Below the pieces are notes generated by a model. That model did not search any database and was not told where the DNA came from. It was given only the letters and a program-made list of their open reading frames with translations. A stretch of 64,000 nucleotides of DNA from Janthinobacterium sp. TB1-E2 (GTDB taxonomy: Bacteria; Pseudomonadota; Gammaproteobacteria; Burkholderiales; Burkholderiaceae_D), in NCBI RefSeq assembly GCF_036885605.1, contig NZ_CP142523.1, positions 2,356,001 to 2,420,000 on the forward strand. Reading direction: 5' to 3'. The stretch's first letter is position 1. Every line of letters begins with the position of its first letter. The translations under genes were made by a program, and so were the position numbers. Shown piece by piece: positions 25,528 to 34,530 of the stretch.

Positions 25528-27684
25528 TTAGCGGATGCGCATGCCAGGTTCGGCGCCCGGCCACGGGTTCAGGATGTAGATGCCCGGATTCGCCTTCTCG
25601 TCGGCGGCGGACGCGGCCATGACCATGCCTTCGGAAATGCCGAACTTCATCTTGCGCGGTGCCAGGTTGGCTACCAGCACCGTCAGCTTGCCGATCAGCT
25701 CTTCCGGCTGGTAAGCCGAGCGGATGCCGGAGAACACATTGCGCAAGCGGCCTTCGCCCGCATCCAGGGTCAGGCGCAGCAGCTTGTCCGAGCCGTCGAC
25801 CAGTTCGCAGTTGACGATTTTCGCGATGCGCAGGTCGACCTTGAGGAAGTCGTCGATCTTGATTTCGGGCGCCAGTTCCTCGATGGCGGCAGCGGTTGCC
25901 ACTGGAGCTGCGGCGTCATTCGCGGCGTCGCCGGCCGGTGCGGCAATGGCGGCGGCCGCTTGCGGCGCGTCGAACAGCGCTTCGATCATCTTCGCATCCA
26001 TGCGCGTCATCAAATGGCTGTAGGCGCCGATGGTGCGGCCTAGCATGCTGTTCGAGACGGCGTCGCCGAACACCTGCGTGTCGGCCCAAGTGAATTCTGC
26101 GTCGTTGAGGAACGATGCCACGTTCTTCGCCACGCCCGGCAGGACCGGCGACAGCAGGATCGTCAACTGGCGGAACAGGATCAGGGCCGTCGTGCATACG
26201 TCATGCAGCTCCGCGGTCTTGTCCGCATCCTTGGCCAGGATCCACGGCTTGTTTTCATCGACATACTGGTTGGTGATGTCGGCGATTTCCATGATCTCGC
26301 GCAAGGCCTTGCCGAATTCGCGGTTCTCGAAGTGCGCGGCGATGCTGGACTGGCGCTCGACGATGACGCCGTTGACGTCCACCGTCAGCGCGCGGTTGAT
26401 CCAGCTTTGCGCGCCTTCCGACAGTGTCGACGCCAGCTTGCCGTCGAAACGCTTGGCGATGAAGCCGGCGCAGCGGCTGGCGATGTTCACGTATTTGCCG
26501 ATCAGGTCGCTGTTCACGCGGGCGACAAAATCTTCGCCGTTGAAGTCCAGGTCTTCCACTTTCGAGTTCAGCTTGAAGGCGATGTAATAGCGCAGCCATT
26601 CCGGGTTCATGCCCAGGTCCAGGTAGCGCAGCGGCGAGATGCCCGTGCCGCGCGACTTCGACATTTTTTCGTTGTTGACCGTCAGGAAGCCGTGGACGTT
26701 GACTTTCAGTTTGTCGATCACCGGGTGATTGGCGAACTTCAGCATGGCGGGCCAGAACAGCAAATGGAAGGAAACGATATCCTTGCCGATGAAGTGGATC
26801 TGTTCCGTCGACGGGTCATTCAGGAAGGCGTCGAAATCGATGCCTTTCTTGTCGCAATAGTTTTTCAGGCTCGCCAGGTAACCGACGGGCGCATCCATCC
26901 ACACATAGAAGAATTTACCTGGTGCATCGGGAATCGGGATGCCGAAGTAGGGCGCGTCGCGCGAGATATCCCAGTCGGCCAGCTTTTCACCGGCTTCGCC
27001 CAGCCATTCGCTGACCTTGTTGACCATTTCCGGCTGCAAGCGGCCTGGCGTGTTGAGCCAATCCTTGAGGAATTCGAAGCAGCGCGGATCGGACAGCTTG
27101 AAGAAATACTGTTCCGACGGCTTCATCACGGGCGTCGCGTTGGTAAACACGGAGAACGGGTTGACCAGGTCGGTCGGCTGATAGGCGGCGCCGCACACTT
27201 CGCAATTGTCGCCGTACTGATTCTTGGCGCCGCATTTCGGGCATTCGCCCTTGATGTTGCGGTCGGCCAGGAACATGCCTTTGACCGGGTCGAAGAAGCG
27301 GTCGACGGTTTTCGTGACGATCAGGCCCGTATCGCGCAGCTTGCGGTAGATCGATTGCGACAGGTCGACGTTTTCCGGCGAGTCGGTCGAATACCAGTTG
27401 TCGAAGGCGATATGGAAGCCATCGAGATACTGGGCGCGGCCGGCCGCGATGTTGGCGACGAATTGCTGCGGCGTGATACCTTCTTTTTCGGCGGCGATCA
27501 TGATGGGCGTGCCATGCGTATCGTCGGCGCCCACAAAGTGCACTTCACGGCCGGCTGCGCCATCGCGTTGCATTCGCTGGAACCGGACCCAGATATCGGC
27601 CTGGATGTATTCCATGATGTGGCCAATGTGAAAAGCGGCGTTTGCGTAAGGCAGGGCAGTGGTGACGAACAGCTTGCGAGTCAT
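25528..27684 (-). CDS. metG: methionyl-tRNA synthetase
   Basis: MetG charges tRNA-Met. It has 718 residues. HIGH is in [18 protein letters not shown]. The zinc knuckle has four Cys in [23 protein letters not shown] is in [13 protein letters not shown]. After an Ala-rich linker (about 565-610) there is a C-terminal tRNA-binding OB domain ([18 protein letters not shown]) typical of dimeric MetG. ATG 27684 begins [15 protein letters not shown]; earlier in-frame codons lack homology. It is divergent from mrp, a conserved arrangement. Confidence 0.97.
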   Translation of the reverse strand: MTRKLFVTTALPYANAAFHIGHIMEYIQADIWVRFQRMQRDGAAGREVHFVGADDTHGTPIMIAAEKEGITPQQFVANIAAGRAQYLDGFHIAFDNWYSTDSPENVDLSQSIYRKLRDTGLIVTKTVDRFFDPVKGMFLADRNIKGECPKCGAKNQYGDNCEVCGAAYQPTDLVNPFSVFTNATPVMKPSEQYFFKLSDPRCFEFLKDWLNTPGRLQPEMVNKVSEWLGEAGEKLADWDISRDAPYFGIPIPDAPGKFFYVWMDAPVGYLASLKNYCDKKGIDFDAFLNDPSTEQIHFIGKDIVSFHLLFWPAMLKFANHPVIDKLKVNVHGFLTVNNEKMSKSRGTGISPLRYLDLGMNPEWLRYYIAFKLNSKVEDLDFNGEDFVARVNSDLIGKYVNIASRCAGFIAKRFDGKLASTLSEGAQSWINRALTVDVNGVIVERQSSIAAHFENREFGKALREIMEIADITNQYVDENKPWILAKDADKTAELHDVCTTALILFRQLTILLSPVLPGVAKNVASFLNDAEFTWADTQVFGDAVSNSMLGRTIGAYSHLMTRMDAKMIEALFDAPQAAAAIAAPAGDAANDAAAPVATAAAIEELAPEIKIDDFLKVDLRIAKIVNCELVDGSDKLLRLTLDAGEGRLRNVFSGIRSAYQPEELIGKLTVLVANLAPRKMKFGISEGMVMAASAADEKANPGIYILNPWPGAEPGMRIR

Positions 27685-27844
27685 GATTGATGCACTTTTG
27701 GGATGGATAATAGGACATTTTAACAGCGGAAAGGCAATATGAGCAGATGCAGCGCCGGCAAGTGATGCTTTTGCCGCCATCGCACCATGCAAATTTGCGC
27801 TAGACTGCGCGTATTGCACATATGTAGTACACACGGAGATTTAC

Positions 27845-28933
27845 ATGAGCATCACAGTAGAAGACGTCAAGGCCGCGCTGGCCCAGGTTATTGACCCAAA
27901 TACACATAAAGATTTCGTTTCCAGCAAAACCGTCAAGAATCTGAAGGTCGACGGCGATGATATTTCCCTCGACATTGAGCTCGGCTACCCCGCCAAAAGC
28001 CAGATCGACCTGATCCGCAAATCCGTGCTGGCCGCCCTGCGCGTGCTGCCAGGCGTGGGCAACGTCAGCGTGGGCGTGTCGTCGAAAATCATTTCGCACA
28101 CGGTGCAGCGCGGCTTGAAGCCGATGAGCAACGTGAAAAACATCATTGCCGTCGCTTCCGGCAAGGGCGGTGTTGGTAAATCGACCACGGCCGTCAACCT
28201 GGCCCTGGCCCTGGCGGCTGAAGGCGCCACCGTCGGCATGCTGGACGCCGATATCTATGGCCCGTCGCAACCGATGATGCTGGGCATCAGCGGCCAGCCG
28301 AAGACGCTCGACGGCAAGAGCATGGAGCCGATGGAAAACCACGGCCTGCAAGTGTCGTCGATCGGCTTCATGATCGATCCGGACGAGCCGATGGTGTGGC
28401 GCGGCCCGATGGTCACGCAAGCCTTGCAGCAATTGCTGGACCAGACCAACTGGCGCGACCTCGATTACCTGATCGTCGACATGCCGCCAGGCACGGGCGA
28501 CATCCAGCTGACCCTGTCGCAGAAAGTGCCAGTCACGGGCGCCGTGATCGTCACGACGCCGCAGGACATCGCGCTGCTCGACGCGCGCAAGGGCTTGAAA
28601 ATGTTCGAGAAGGTCGGCATTCCTATCCTCGGCGTGGTGGAAAACATGAGCACGCACATCTGCTCGAACTGCGGCCATGCGGAAGAAATCTTCGGCGCCG
28701 GCGGCGGTGCGAAGATGTGCGCCGACTTCGGCGTGGAATTCCTCGGCGCCTTGCCGCTGACCATGGCGATTCGCCAGCAAACGGATTCGGGCACGCCCAC
28801 CGTCGTGGCCGAGCCGGAAGGCCCCGTCGCCGTGATCTACAAGCAGATCGCCCGCACCATCGCGATCAAGGTGGCGGAAAAGGCGAAGGATATGACAAGT
28901 AAATTCCCGTCGATCGTCATCAAGAACGATTGA
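27845..28933 (+). CDS. apbC: Mrp/ApbC iron-sulfur cluster carrier ATPase
   Basis: This P-loop protein delivers Fe-S clusters. It has 362 residues. An N-terminal DUF59/MIP18 domain (1-95) precedes the deviant Walker A IAVASGKGGVGKSTTAVNLA. DADIYGPSQPMM is the switch region and YLIVDMPPGTGDIQLTL is Walker B. CSNCG (near 273-277) is the CxxC that bridges a cluster between two subunits. In many Betaproteobacteria dcd follows; here a 66-nt structured repeat and a DUF4399 gene follow instead. Confidence 0.95.
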   Translation: MSITVEDVKAALAQVIDPNTHKDFVSSKTVKNLKVDGDDISLDIELGYPAKSQIDLIRKSVLAALRVLPGVGNVSVGVSSKIISHTVQRGLKPMSNVKNIIAVASGKGGVGKSTTAVNLALALAAEGATVGMLDADIYGPSQPMMLGISGQPKTLDGKSMEPMENHGLQVSSIGFMIDPDEPMVWRGPMVTQALQQLLDQTNWRDLDYLIVDMPPGTGDIQLTLSQKVPVTGAVIVTTPQDIALLDARKGLKMFEKVGIPILGVVENMSTHICSNCGHAEEIFGAGGGAKMCADFGVEFLGALPLTMAIRQQTDSGTPTVVAEPEGPVAVIYKQIARTIAIKVAEKAKDMTSKFPSIVIKND

Positions 28934-28944
28934 TGATCGGCCAT

Positions 28945-29010
28945 GGGGTCAGACCCGCCGGGGGAGTGCATCCCAATGGGATGCGCTCCGATCGCGAAGC
29001 GACTGACCCC
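28945..29010 (+). repeat. 66-nt structured repeat, copy 1
   Basis: The element is bounded by GGGGTCAG and CTGACCCC, which pair. Inside are a 12-bp hairpin (28963-28974 with 28978-28989, loop AAT) and a small GAA-loop hairpin (TCGC GAA GCGA, 28992-29002). Copy 2 at 35469-35534 has the same length and the same folds with different stem sequence. It lies 11 bp after the mrp stop. Confidence 0.85.
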
Positions 29011-29087
29011 AGCAGCTCCCCGGCGCCATGGTCGCCAGGAATATGGTTTCATGCAGTCCGTGTTGTTATTTAACAAGAGGAGACATC

Positions 29088-29495
29088 ATGCAATTGAACA
29101 CCGTATTCCTGCGTCAAGCAGCCGCCGTGATCGCCGGTAGCCTGCTGGCCGCCAGCGCGTTTGCGCAATCCGTTTCCTTCGTCGAGCCAGCCGATGGCGC
29201 GACAGTGGCGAGCCCGTTCAAGGTCAAGTTTGCCGTCAGTGGCATGGACGTCAAGCCGGCCGGCGACATGACGGCCAAGACGGGCCACCATCATCTGCTC
29301 ATCAATACTGGGCCGATGAAGGCGGGCGAAATGATACCCATGGACGAAAAGCATTTGCATTTCGGCAAAGGACAAACGGAAACGGACGTCACCTTGCCGC
29401 CGGGCCAGTACACCCTGACGATGCAGTTCGCCAACGGCGCACACCAGTCGTATGGTCCGGAGCTGGCCAAAAGCATCAAGGTGACGGTCAAGTAA
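29088..29495 (+). CDS. DUF4399-type periplasmic protein, 135 aa
   Basis: It has a signal peptide (MQLNTVFLRQAAAVIAGSLL, cut after ASAFAQ). The mature domain has SFVEPADGATVASPFKVKFAV and a His-rich centre TAKTGHHHLLINTG, then EKHLHFGKGQTETDVTLPPG, matching the DUF4399 family of small beta-sandwich proteins. The repeated His residues could bind metal, though this is not shown. AAGAGGAGA precedes ATG 29088. It is monocistronic with a terminator after it. Confidence 0.85.
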   Translation: MQLNTVFLRQAAAVIAGSLLAASAFAQSVSFVEPADGATVASPFKVKFAVSGMDVKPAGDMTAKTGHHHLLINTGPMKAGEMIPMDEKHLHFGKGQTETDVTLPPGQYTLTMQFANGAHQSYGPELAKSIKVTVK

Positions 29496-29523
29496 GCCAG
29501 GCAAATTCATCTGTTCGGCATCG

Positions 29524-29556
29524 GGCCGGGTTCCAGCAATGGGCCCCGGCCTTTTT
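29524..29556 (+). terminator. terminator after the DUF4399 gene
   Basis: GGCCGGG (29524-29530) pairs with CCCGGCC (29545-29551), followed by five T. Confidence 0.75.
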
Positions 29557-29633
29557 CTTGTTATTGCTTCTGTCATCATTGCGTCATATAGTCGGCGTAT
29601 GCTGCCCGGTGGCCTAACTTTTGATGAGCGGAT

Positions 29634-31310
29634 ATGACGAAACCTTTCTCCCTTTCCCGGCAACTGGCACAGGCGCTGCTGCTGGCCGCTGGCGTGGCGG
29701 CGTGCCACGCGCATGCGGCCAAGGCGGTGCCCAATGCTGCGACGCAGCCGAAGCTGGTCGTGGTGCTGGTAGTGGACGGCTTGCCGCAAGAGCAGGTGAC
29801 GCGCTACCGCGACCAGTTCGGCCAGGGCGGTTTCCGCCGCCTGCTGGAACAGGGCGCGTGGTTCAGCGATGCGCACCAGGCGCACGGCATCACGGTCACC
29901 GCCATCGGCCACTCGGCCGTGCTGTCGGGCGCCTACCCGTATCAGCATGGCGTGATCGGCAATAACTGGATCGATCCCGTCACGAAGAAATCCGTGTACT
30001 GCACCGAGGATGGCAATTTCCATTACATCGGCGAAGAGACGCAGCCCGATGACGGCACGGCGCCGACCAAGCTGCGCGTGAGCACCCTCGGCGACGAACT
30101 GCGTTATTCGACGGGTGACAAGGCCAAGGTCGTCACCGTGTCGGGCAAGGACCGTGGCGCCATCCTGCTGGCCGGGAAAACGGGCACGGCCTATATGTAC
30201 ATGGAAAAGACGGGCAACTTCGCCAGCAGCACCTACTATATGCAGCAGCACCCGCAGTGGGTGCAGCGCTACCAGGCGGCCAAGCCGCAGGACCGCTATT
30301 ACGGCAAGAGCTGGACGCCGCTACTGGCCGATTCGGCCTATGCGCGCGATGCCCGGGATGATCTTGTTGCTGCCAAGCCGGGCACGCGCAACACCTTCCC
30401 GTTTGCCTACTACAGCGACAGCGGCAAGCTCGATGGCGAGTACTACAGCCGCCTGAAATCCGGCCCCTTCCTCGACGAGCTGACCCTGGAATTCGCCCGC
30501 GCCGCCATCGATGGCGAAAACCTGGGCCGCAATCCGGCCGGCGTGCCCGATATCCTCGGCGTGAGCCTGTCCGCGCACGACTATGTGAATCACGCCTACG
30601 GCCCGGAAAGCAAGATGTCGCACGACCATCTGCAGCGCCTGGACCGCATGCTGGCCGGCTTCTTTGCCGACCTGGATAAAAAAGTCGGCATGGATAACGT
30701 GCTCGTGGTGCTGACGGCCGACCATGGCTTCGCCAACGTGCCGGAATTTTCCGAAACGCGCGGCTTTTCCGCCAGGCGCATCGATGGCGCCAAACTGGTC
30801 GATGCGCTGAACCAGCACCTGGCGACAAACCTGGGCATCGACAAGCTGGTGACGGCGTCGTCGCTGCCGAATATCTACCTCGATTACGCGCTGGCGGAAA
30901 AGCGCGGCGTCCATCGCGCCACCCTGGAAGACGCGGCGGCCCGCTTTCTGATGCAGCAGGACGGCCTGGCTCAAGTCTACACGCGCACGCAGATGGAAAC
31001 GGGAGCCGTCGCCACGCGCATGGACACCTTGATGCGTCGCGCCTGGAACCGCCAGCTGTCGGGCGACCTGATGCTGGTGACAAAGCCGGCCTGGTACTTC
31101 GGCAAGGGCAGCGGTGGCACCTCGCACGGCACGCCGTATACGTATGACACCAACGTGCCGCTGATGGTCTTCGGCCCCCGCTGGATCAAGCCGGGCGCCT
31201 ATGGCCAGTACGCGGAAGTGGTCGACATCGCACCGACCTTGGCCCATCTGCTGCGCATACGCCAGCCGTCGGCGTCGGAAGGGCGGATTTTGACGGAAGC
31301 GGTGCGCTAA
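29634..31310 (+). CDS. PafA-like alkaline phosphatase family protein
   Basis: This exported phosphatase or phosphodiesterase of the alkaline phosphatase superfamily has 558 residues. A signal peptide ends near ACHAHA. Metal and active-site landmarks are VVLVVDGLPQEQV (first Asp), the nucleophile Thr in AHGITVTAIGHSAVLSGAYP, SLSAHDYVNHAYGPES, VLTADHGFANVPE, and a late His in SGGTSHGTPYTYD. The nucleophile Thr and the LxxDH motif fit the PafA type more than classical PhoA. The substrate is probably phosphate monoesters in the periplasm. Two REP elements follow the stop. Confidence 0.88.
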   Translation: MTKPFSLSRQLAQALLLAAGVAACHAHAAKAVPNAATQPKLVVVLVVDGLPQEQVTRYRDQFGQGGFRRLLEQGAWFSDAHQAHGITVTAIGHSAVLSGAYPYQHGVIGNNWIDPVTKKSVYCTEDGNFHYIGEETQPDDGTAPTKLRVSTLGDELRYSTGDKAKVVTVSGKDRGAILLAGKTGTAYMYMEKTGNFASSTYYMQQHPQWVQRYQAAKPQDRYYGKSWTPLLADSAYARDARDDLVAAKPGTRNTFPFAYYSDSGKLDGEYYSRLKSGPFLDELTLEFARAAIDGENLGRNPAGVPDILGVSLSAHDYVNHAYGPESKMSHDHLQRLDRMLAGFFADLDKKVGMDNVLVVLTADHGFANVPEFSETRGFSARRIDGAKLVDALNQHLATNLGIDKLVTASSLPNIYLDYALAEKRGVHRATLEDAAARFLMQQDGLAQVYTRTQMETGAVATRMDTLMRRAWNRQLSGDLMLVTKPAWYFGKGSGGTSHGTPYTYDTNVPLMVFGPRWIKPGAYGQYAEVVDIAPTLAHLLRIRQPSASEGRILTEAVR

Positions 31311-31330
31311 GGCTCTTGGGCAGTGGTGTT

Positions 31331-31364
31331 GTCGGCTTACGCGCTGCGCGCTAAGCCGACCTAC
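31331..31364 (-). repeat. REP hairpin element a
   Basis: GTCGGCTTA pairs with TAAGCCGAC around a GC-rich loop, with the CCTAC tag at the right end, so it is in reverse orientation. It is the GGCTTA subtype and is paired with element b 94 bp away. Confidence 0.8.
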
Positions 31365-31368
31365 GGGG

Positions 31369-31440
31369 TTTGCATGTCGGCGCCGCCGCCAATTTGACCG
31401 GCGTTGTTTGCGTTTCGGTGCCGCCACCAACACGACCGGC
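31369..31440 (+). repeat. two tandem 34-nt repeats between REP elements
   Basis: 31369-31402 and 31407-31440 are diverged copies of TTTGC...CGGxGCCGCCxCCAA...GACCGGC with a 38-bp period. They fill the gap between REP elements a and b, making a composite repeat. Confidence 0.7.
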
Positions 31441-31458
31441 CTTGGCCTTGTGAAGAGC

Positions 31459-31498
31459 GTAGGTCGGATTAGCGGGGCAAAGCCCCGCGTAATCCGAC
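31459..31498 (+). repeat. REP hairpin element b
   Basis: GTAGGTCGGATTAGCG pairs with CGCGTAATCCGAC around GGGCAAAGCCC. Forward orientation, GGATTA subtype. Confidence 0.8.
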
Positions 31499-31518
31499 AA
31501 CAACGTTGGCAAAACCGC

Positions 31519-33081
31519 TTACAACAACCAATCGATCGGCAGCACCGACAGAATCGCTACGCCCATGCGCTTCCACACGCTGGTGCCCGGTTCCGTGTCG
31601 TAGCGCGTGGTGGCGCCGCTGGCGTCGCGGGCGATCCAGTACAGTGCGCCGTCGTCGCCCAACAGTACCTGGTAGGCGCGCTGCGGGATCGTGGTGCGCA
31701 TGGCTAGACCCAGCTGGCTGGCCAGCGCGGGGCTGTCGATGACGAGGCCCATTTCCGTATTCAGCTCGATCGAGCGCGGGTCGAAGTTGAACGAGCCGAC
31801 AAAGATGCGCTGGTCGTCGACGGCAAAGGTCTTCGCATGCAGGCTCGATGCGGAACTGCCGAAGCGGCCCGTCTGCTCGCGCGCATCGCCTGCTTCCCAC
31901 GAGCGGCGCGATTCGTACAGCAGCACGCCCGCTTCCAGCAGCGGTTTCCTCCACTTCGCATAACCGGCATGCACGGCCGCCACGTCGGTCGCTTCCAGCG
32001 CATTCGTCAGGATGCGCACGCCCACGCCCTTTTTCGCCAGGTCGGCAAAGGCTTGCGTGCCCGATTTGCCGGGCACGAAATACGGCGATACCAGGTCCAC
32101 TTCCTTTTTTGGCACGCCCAGCAGGTTTTGCAGGCTTTCCGCCACGCCCGTGCCGGGCCTGGCCTTGTCCAGCACCTTGGCCGGGTCGTCGCTGACCATG
32201 CGCGTCCTGGCCCATTCGAAGGGCAGGGTGCGTTCCATCATCTGCTTGACGAAGGGCGAGGTGCGCAGCGCCTGCACGTATTCCTCGGCCGCCTTGGTGT
32301 CGTCGATGCGGTCCGCCTCGGCGGCGATAGTGGCCGCGTCGCCTTCGACTGGGCTCGTCAGCAGCAGCCTGGCCGGGTAGGCCGAGGCGCTATTCCAGTA
32401 GCGGTCGAAATCGTGCGAGACGTCATCGACAACGGGGCCGATGGCCAGCACGTCCAGGTCGGCAAACAGCACGTCGCCGGCCGCGCCAAAATATTCGTCG
32501 CCCACATTGCGCCCGCCGACGATGGTGGCCTGGTTATCGGCCGTGAACGATTTGTTGTGCATGCGCCGGTTGAGGCGGGAAAAATCCGTGGCAAAGGCCA
32601 GCGCGCGCGGAGCGCGGGGCAGGAAGGGATTGAACAGGCGGATTTCCAGATTCTGCTGCTTGCCCAGCATGGTCAGGATCTGGTCCAGGCCCGCCGTGTT
32701 GTTATCGTCGAGCAGCAGGCGCACGCGCACGCCCCGTTCGGCCGTCTGGCGCAGGGCGTCGAACAGCAGGGTGCCCGTGATGTCCTTGTGCCAGATGTAG
32801 TACTGCACGTCCAGGCTGCGCTGGGCGGCGGCGGCCAGCAGGGCGCGCGCGGCAAACGCATCGCGCCCGTCGACCAGCGGATAGATGCCGGACACGCCCG
32901 GATGCTGCGCCACCATGGGCGCAATGGCCGTGGCCAATTGGGTGTGCTTTGTGTCGGCGATGACACTGGAGGGGATGCGGCTTTCCAGCGAGGGCAGTGA
33001 AGCGCAGCCGGCGAGGACGGCGGACAGCAGCAGGGGCAGCAAGAAACTGCCGCTGCGGCGGGCAAGGGTGGTGGCGGGCAT
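31519..33081 (-). CDS. phospholipase D family lipoprotein (cardiolipin synthase C-like)
   Basis: It has 520 residues with a lipobox SAVLAGCASL (Cys near 26), so it is membrane-anchored. Two HKD motifs are intact: MHNKSFTADNQATIVGGRN and LHAKTFAVDDQRIFVGSFN, each followed by a G-G/S-x-N loop. Length and layout resemble the ClsC/YmdC group, which makes cardiolipin from phosphatidylglycerol and phosphatidylethanolamine. A general phosphodiesterase role cannot be excluded. In E. coli clsC has a partner, ymdB; none is seen here. REP element b lies 20 bp after the stop. Confidence 0.88.
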   Translation of the reverse strand: MPATTLARRSGSFLLPLLLSAVLAGCASLPSLESRIPSSVIADTKHTQLATAIAPMVAQHPGVSGIYPLVDGRDAFAARALLAAAAQRSLDVQYYIWHKDITGTLLFDALRQTAERGVRVRLLLDDNNTAGLDQILTMLGKQQNLEIRLFNPFLPRAPRALAFATDFSRLNRRMHNKSFTADNQATIVGGRNVGDEYFGAAGDVLFADLDVLAIGPVVDDVSHDFDRYWNSASAYPARLLLTSPVEGDAATIAAEADRIDDTKAAEEYVQALRTSPFVKQMMERTLPFEWARTRMVSDDPAKVLDKARPGTGVAESLQNLLGVPKKEVDLVSPYFVPGKSGTQAFADLAKKGVGVRILTNALEATDVAAVHAGYAKWRKPLLEAGVLLYESRRSWEAGDAREQTGRFGSSASSLHAKTFAVDDQRIFVGSFNFDPRSIELNTEMGLVIDSPALASQLGLAMRTTIPQRAYQVLLGDDGALYWIARDASGATTRYDTEPGTSVWKRMGVAILSVLPIDWLL

Positions 33082-33143
33082 GGCGGGCTTTCATCGAGTT
33101 GCACGATGTTAGCAGATGCGCATGCCCGCACGCGGGCGCGGTT

Positions 33144-34406
33144 TTACAGTTGTTCCAGCGCGATCAGTTCGGCCACCGTCTGGCGGCGGCGGATCAAGCG
33201 GGATTGCTCCCCATCGACCAGGTATTCGGCCGCATGGGGGCGGCTGTTGTAGTTCGACGACATGGACGCGCCATACGCGCCCGCGCCTTCGAAGACGACG
33301 TAGTCGCCCACCTGCGCTGCTGGCAGCAGACGTGTTTCGACGACGCCGCCATCACGCTGGGTAAACACGTCGCCCGATTCGCACAAGGGGCCGCCGACGA
33401 CGGTGGCGCATGCGGGGCTGGCGTCCAGTGCACGGCCGTCATGCGCGATCACCGACATTTCATGGTAGCTGCCGTACATGGCGGGGCGCATCAGTTCATT
33501 GAAGCCCGTGTCGAGCAGGGTGAAGTGGTTGCCGCCCATTTGCTTGGTGGCGCGCACTTCGGCCACCAGCAAGCCCGCGTCGGCCACGAGGAAGCGGCCC
33601 GGTTCGATTTCCAGGTGCACGGGATGGCCCAGGTGCGCCTCGATCTGCTTGCGTGCCGCATCCCACAGCTCGAAATAATGGTTCGTATCGACGGGCTGCT
33701 CGCCTTCGCGGTAAGGCACGGACAGGCCGCCGCCCGTGGAAATGGCTTCGATGTCATGGCCCATGTTCTTCACCAGGTCGACCATGGTGCCGCAGACGGT
33801 TTCCAGGTGGCTGTAGTCGACGCCCGAGCCGATGTGCATGTGCAGGCCCACCAGGTGCAGGCCATGCGCGCGGATGACGGCCAGCGCCTCCGGCAGCTCT
33901 TCGTGCCAGATACCGTGCTTGCTGTTTTCGCCGCCCGTGTTGGTCTTGTTGCTGTGGCCATGGCCATAGCCGGGATTGATGCGCAGCCAGACGCGGTGGC
34001 CGGGCGATACTGGGCCCAGCTGGCGCAGCATGTCGACGGAACCGCAATTGACTTCGATTTTTGCCGCCGCCACGCGCGCCAGGGTGGCGCGGTCGAACAG
34101 GTCGCATGTGAACACCACGCCGGCGGCGCCGTTCGTTTGCGCCGGCGTAAAGCCCGCCTGCAGCGCGCGTTCGATTTCGCCCAGCGAGACGGCATCCACG
34201 TGCACGCCCGCTTCACGCATCAGGGTGAGCAGATGGATGTTCGAATTGGCCTTTTGCGCGAAGCGCACGGTGTCGAACTGCGCCAGTTGGGCGATGCGCG
34301 CGCGGATGGTGGCCGCGTCATACACCCACAATGGCGTGCCGTGTTCCTGGGCGAGTTGGGCGAGGGTGGCGTCTGACACTGGTTTCATGGTGGCTGTCTT
34401 TGTCAT
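33144..34406 (-). CDS. lysA: diaminopimelate decarboxylase
   Basis: LysA makes L-lysine from meso-diaminopimelate using PLP. The protein is of the enterobacterial, LysR-controlled type. PLP Lys lies in VRFAQKANSNIHLL, the His-Gly region in GLHMHIGSGVDYSHLE, phosphate binding in ISTGGGLSVPY, the dimer-contact EPGRFLVADAG, and the active-site Cys in VVGGPLCESGDVF. The start may be ATG 34406 (MTKTATMKPVSD, 420 aa) or ATG 34388 (414 aa); neither has a clear ribosome site. REP element c sits in the leader between lysA and lysR. Confidence 0.95.
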   Translation of the reverse strand: MTKTATMKPVSDATLAQLAQEHGTPLWVYDAATIRARIAQLAQFDTVRFAQKANSNIHLLTLMREAGVHVDAVSLGEIERALQAGFTPAQTNGAAGVVFTCDLFDRATLARVAAAKIEVNCGSVDMLRQLGPVSPGHRVWLRINPGYGHGHSNKTNTGGENSKHGIWHEELPEALAVIRAHGLHLVGLHMHIGSGVDYSHLETVCGTMVDLVKNMGHDIEAISTGGGLSVPYREGEQPVDTNHYFELWDAARKQIEAHLGHPVHLEIEPGRFLVADAGLLVAEVRATKQMGGNHFTLLDTGFNELMRPAMYGSYHEMSVIAHDGRALDASPACATVVGGPLCESGDVFTQRDGGVVETRLLPAAQVGDYVVFEGAGAYGASMSSNYNSRPHAAEYLVDGEQSRLIRRRQTVAELIALEQL

Positions 34407-34419
34407 GTTGTGGGGTGGT

Positions 34420-34457
34420 GTCGGATTACGCGGGCTTTGCCCGCTAATCCGACCTAC
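34420..34457 (-). repeat. REP hairpin element c
   Basis: GTCGGATTACGCG...CGCTAATCCGACCTAC in reverse orientation, GGATTA subtype. It lies 14 bp upstream of the lysA ATG, inside the lysA-lysR divergent promoter region, an unusual place for a REP. Confidence 0.8.
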
Positions 34458-34530
34458 GATGCTGGCCATGATGCGGGTTTTTTGGCTAAACATAAAATAT
34501 CCATTTAGGCTGACCTTATTCATTTATGAT

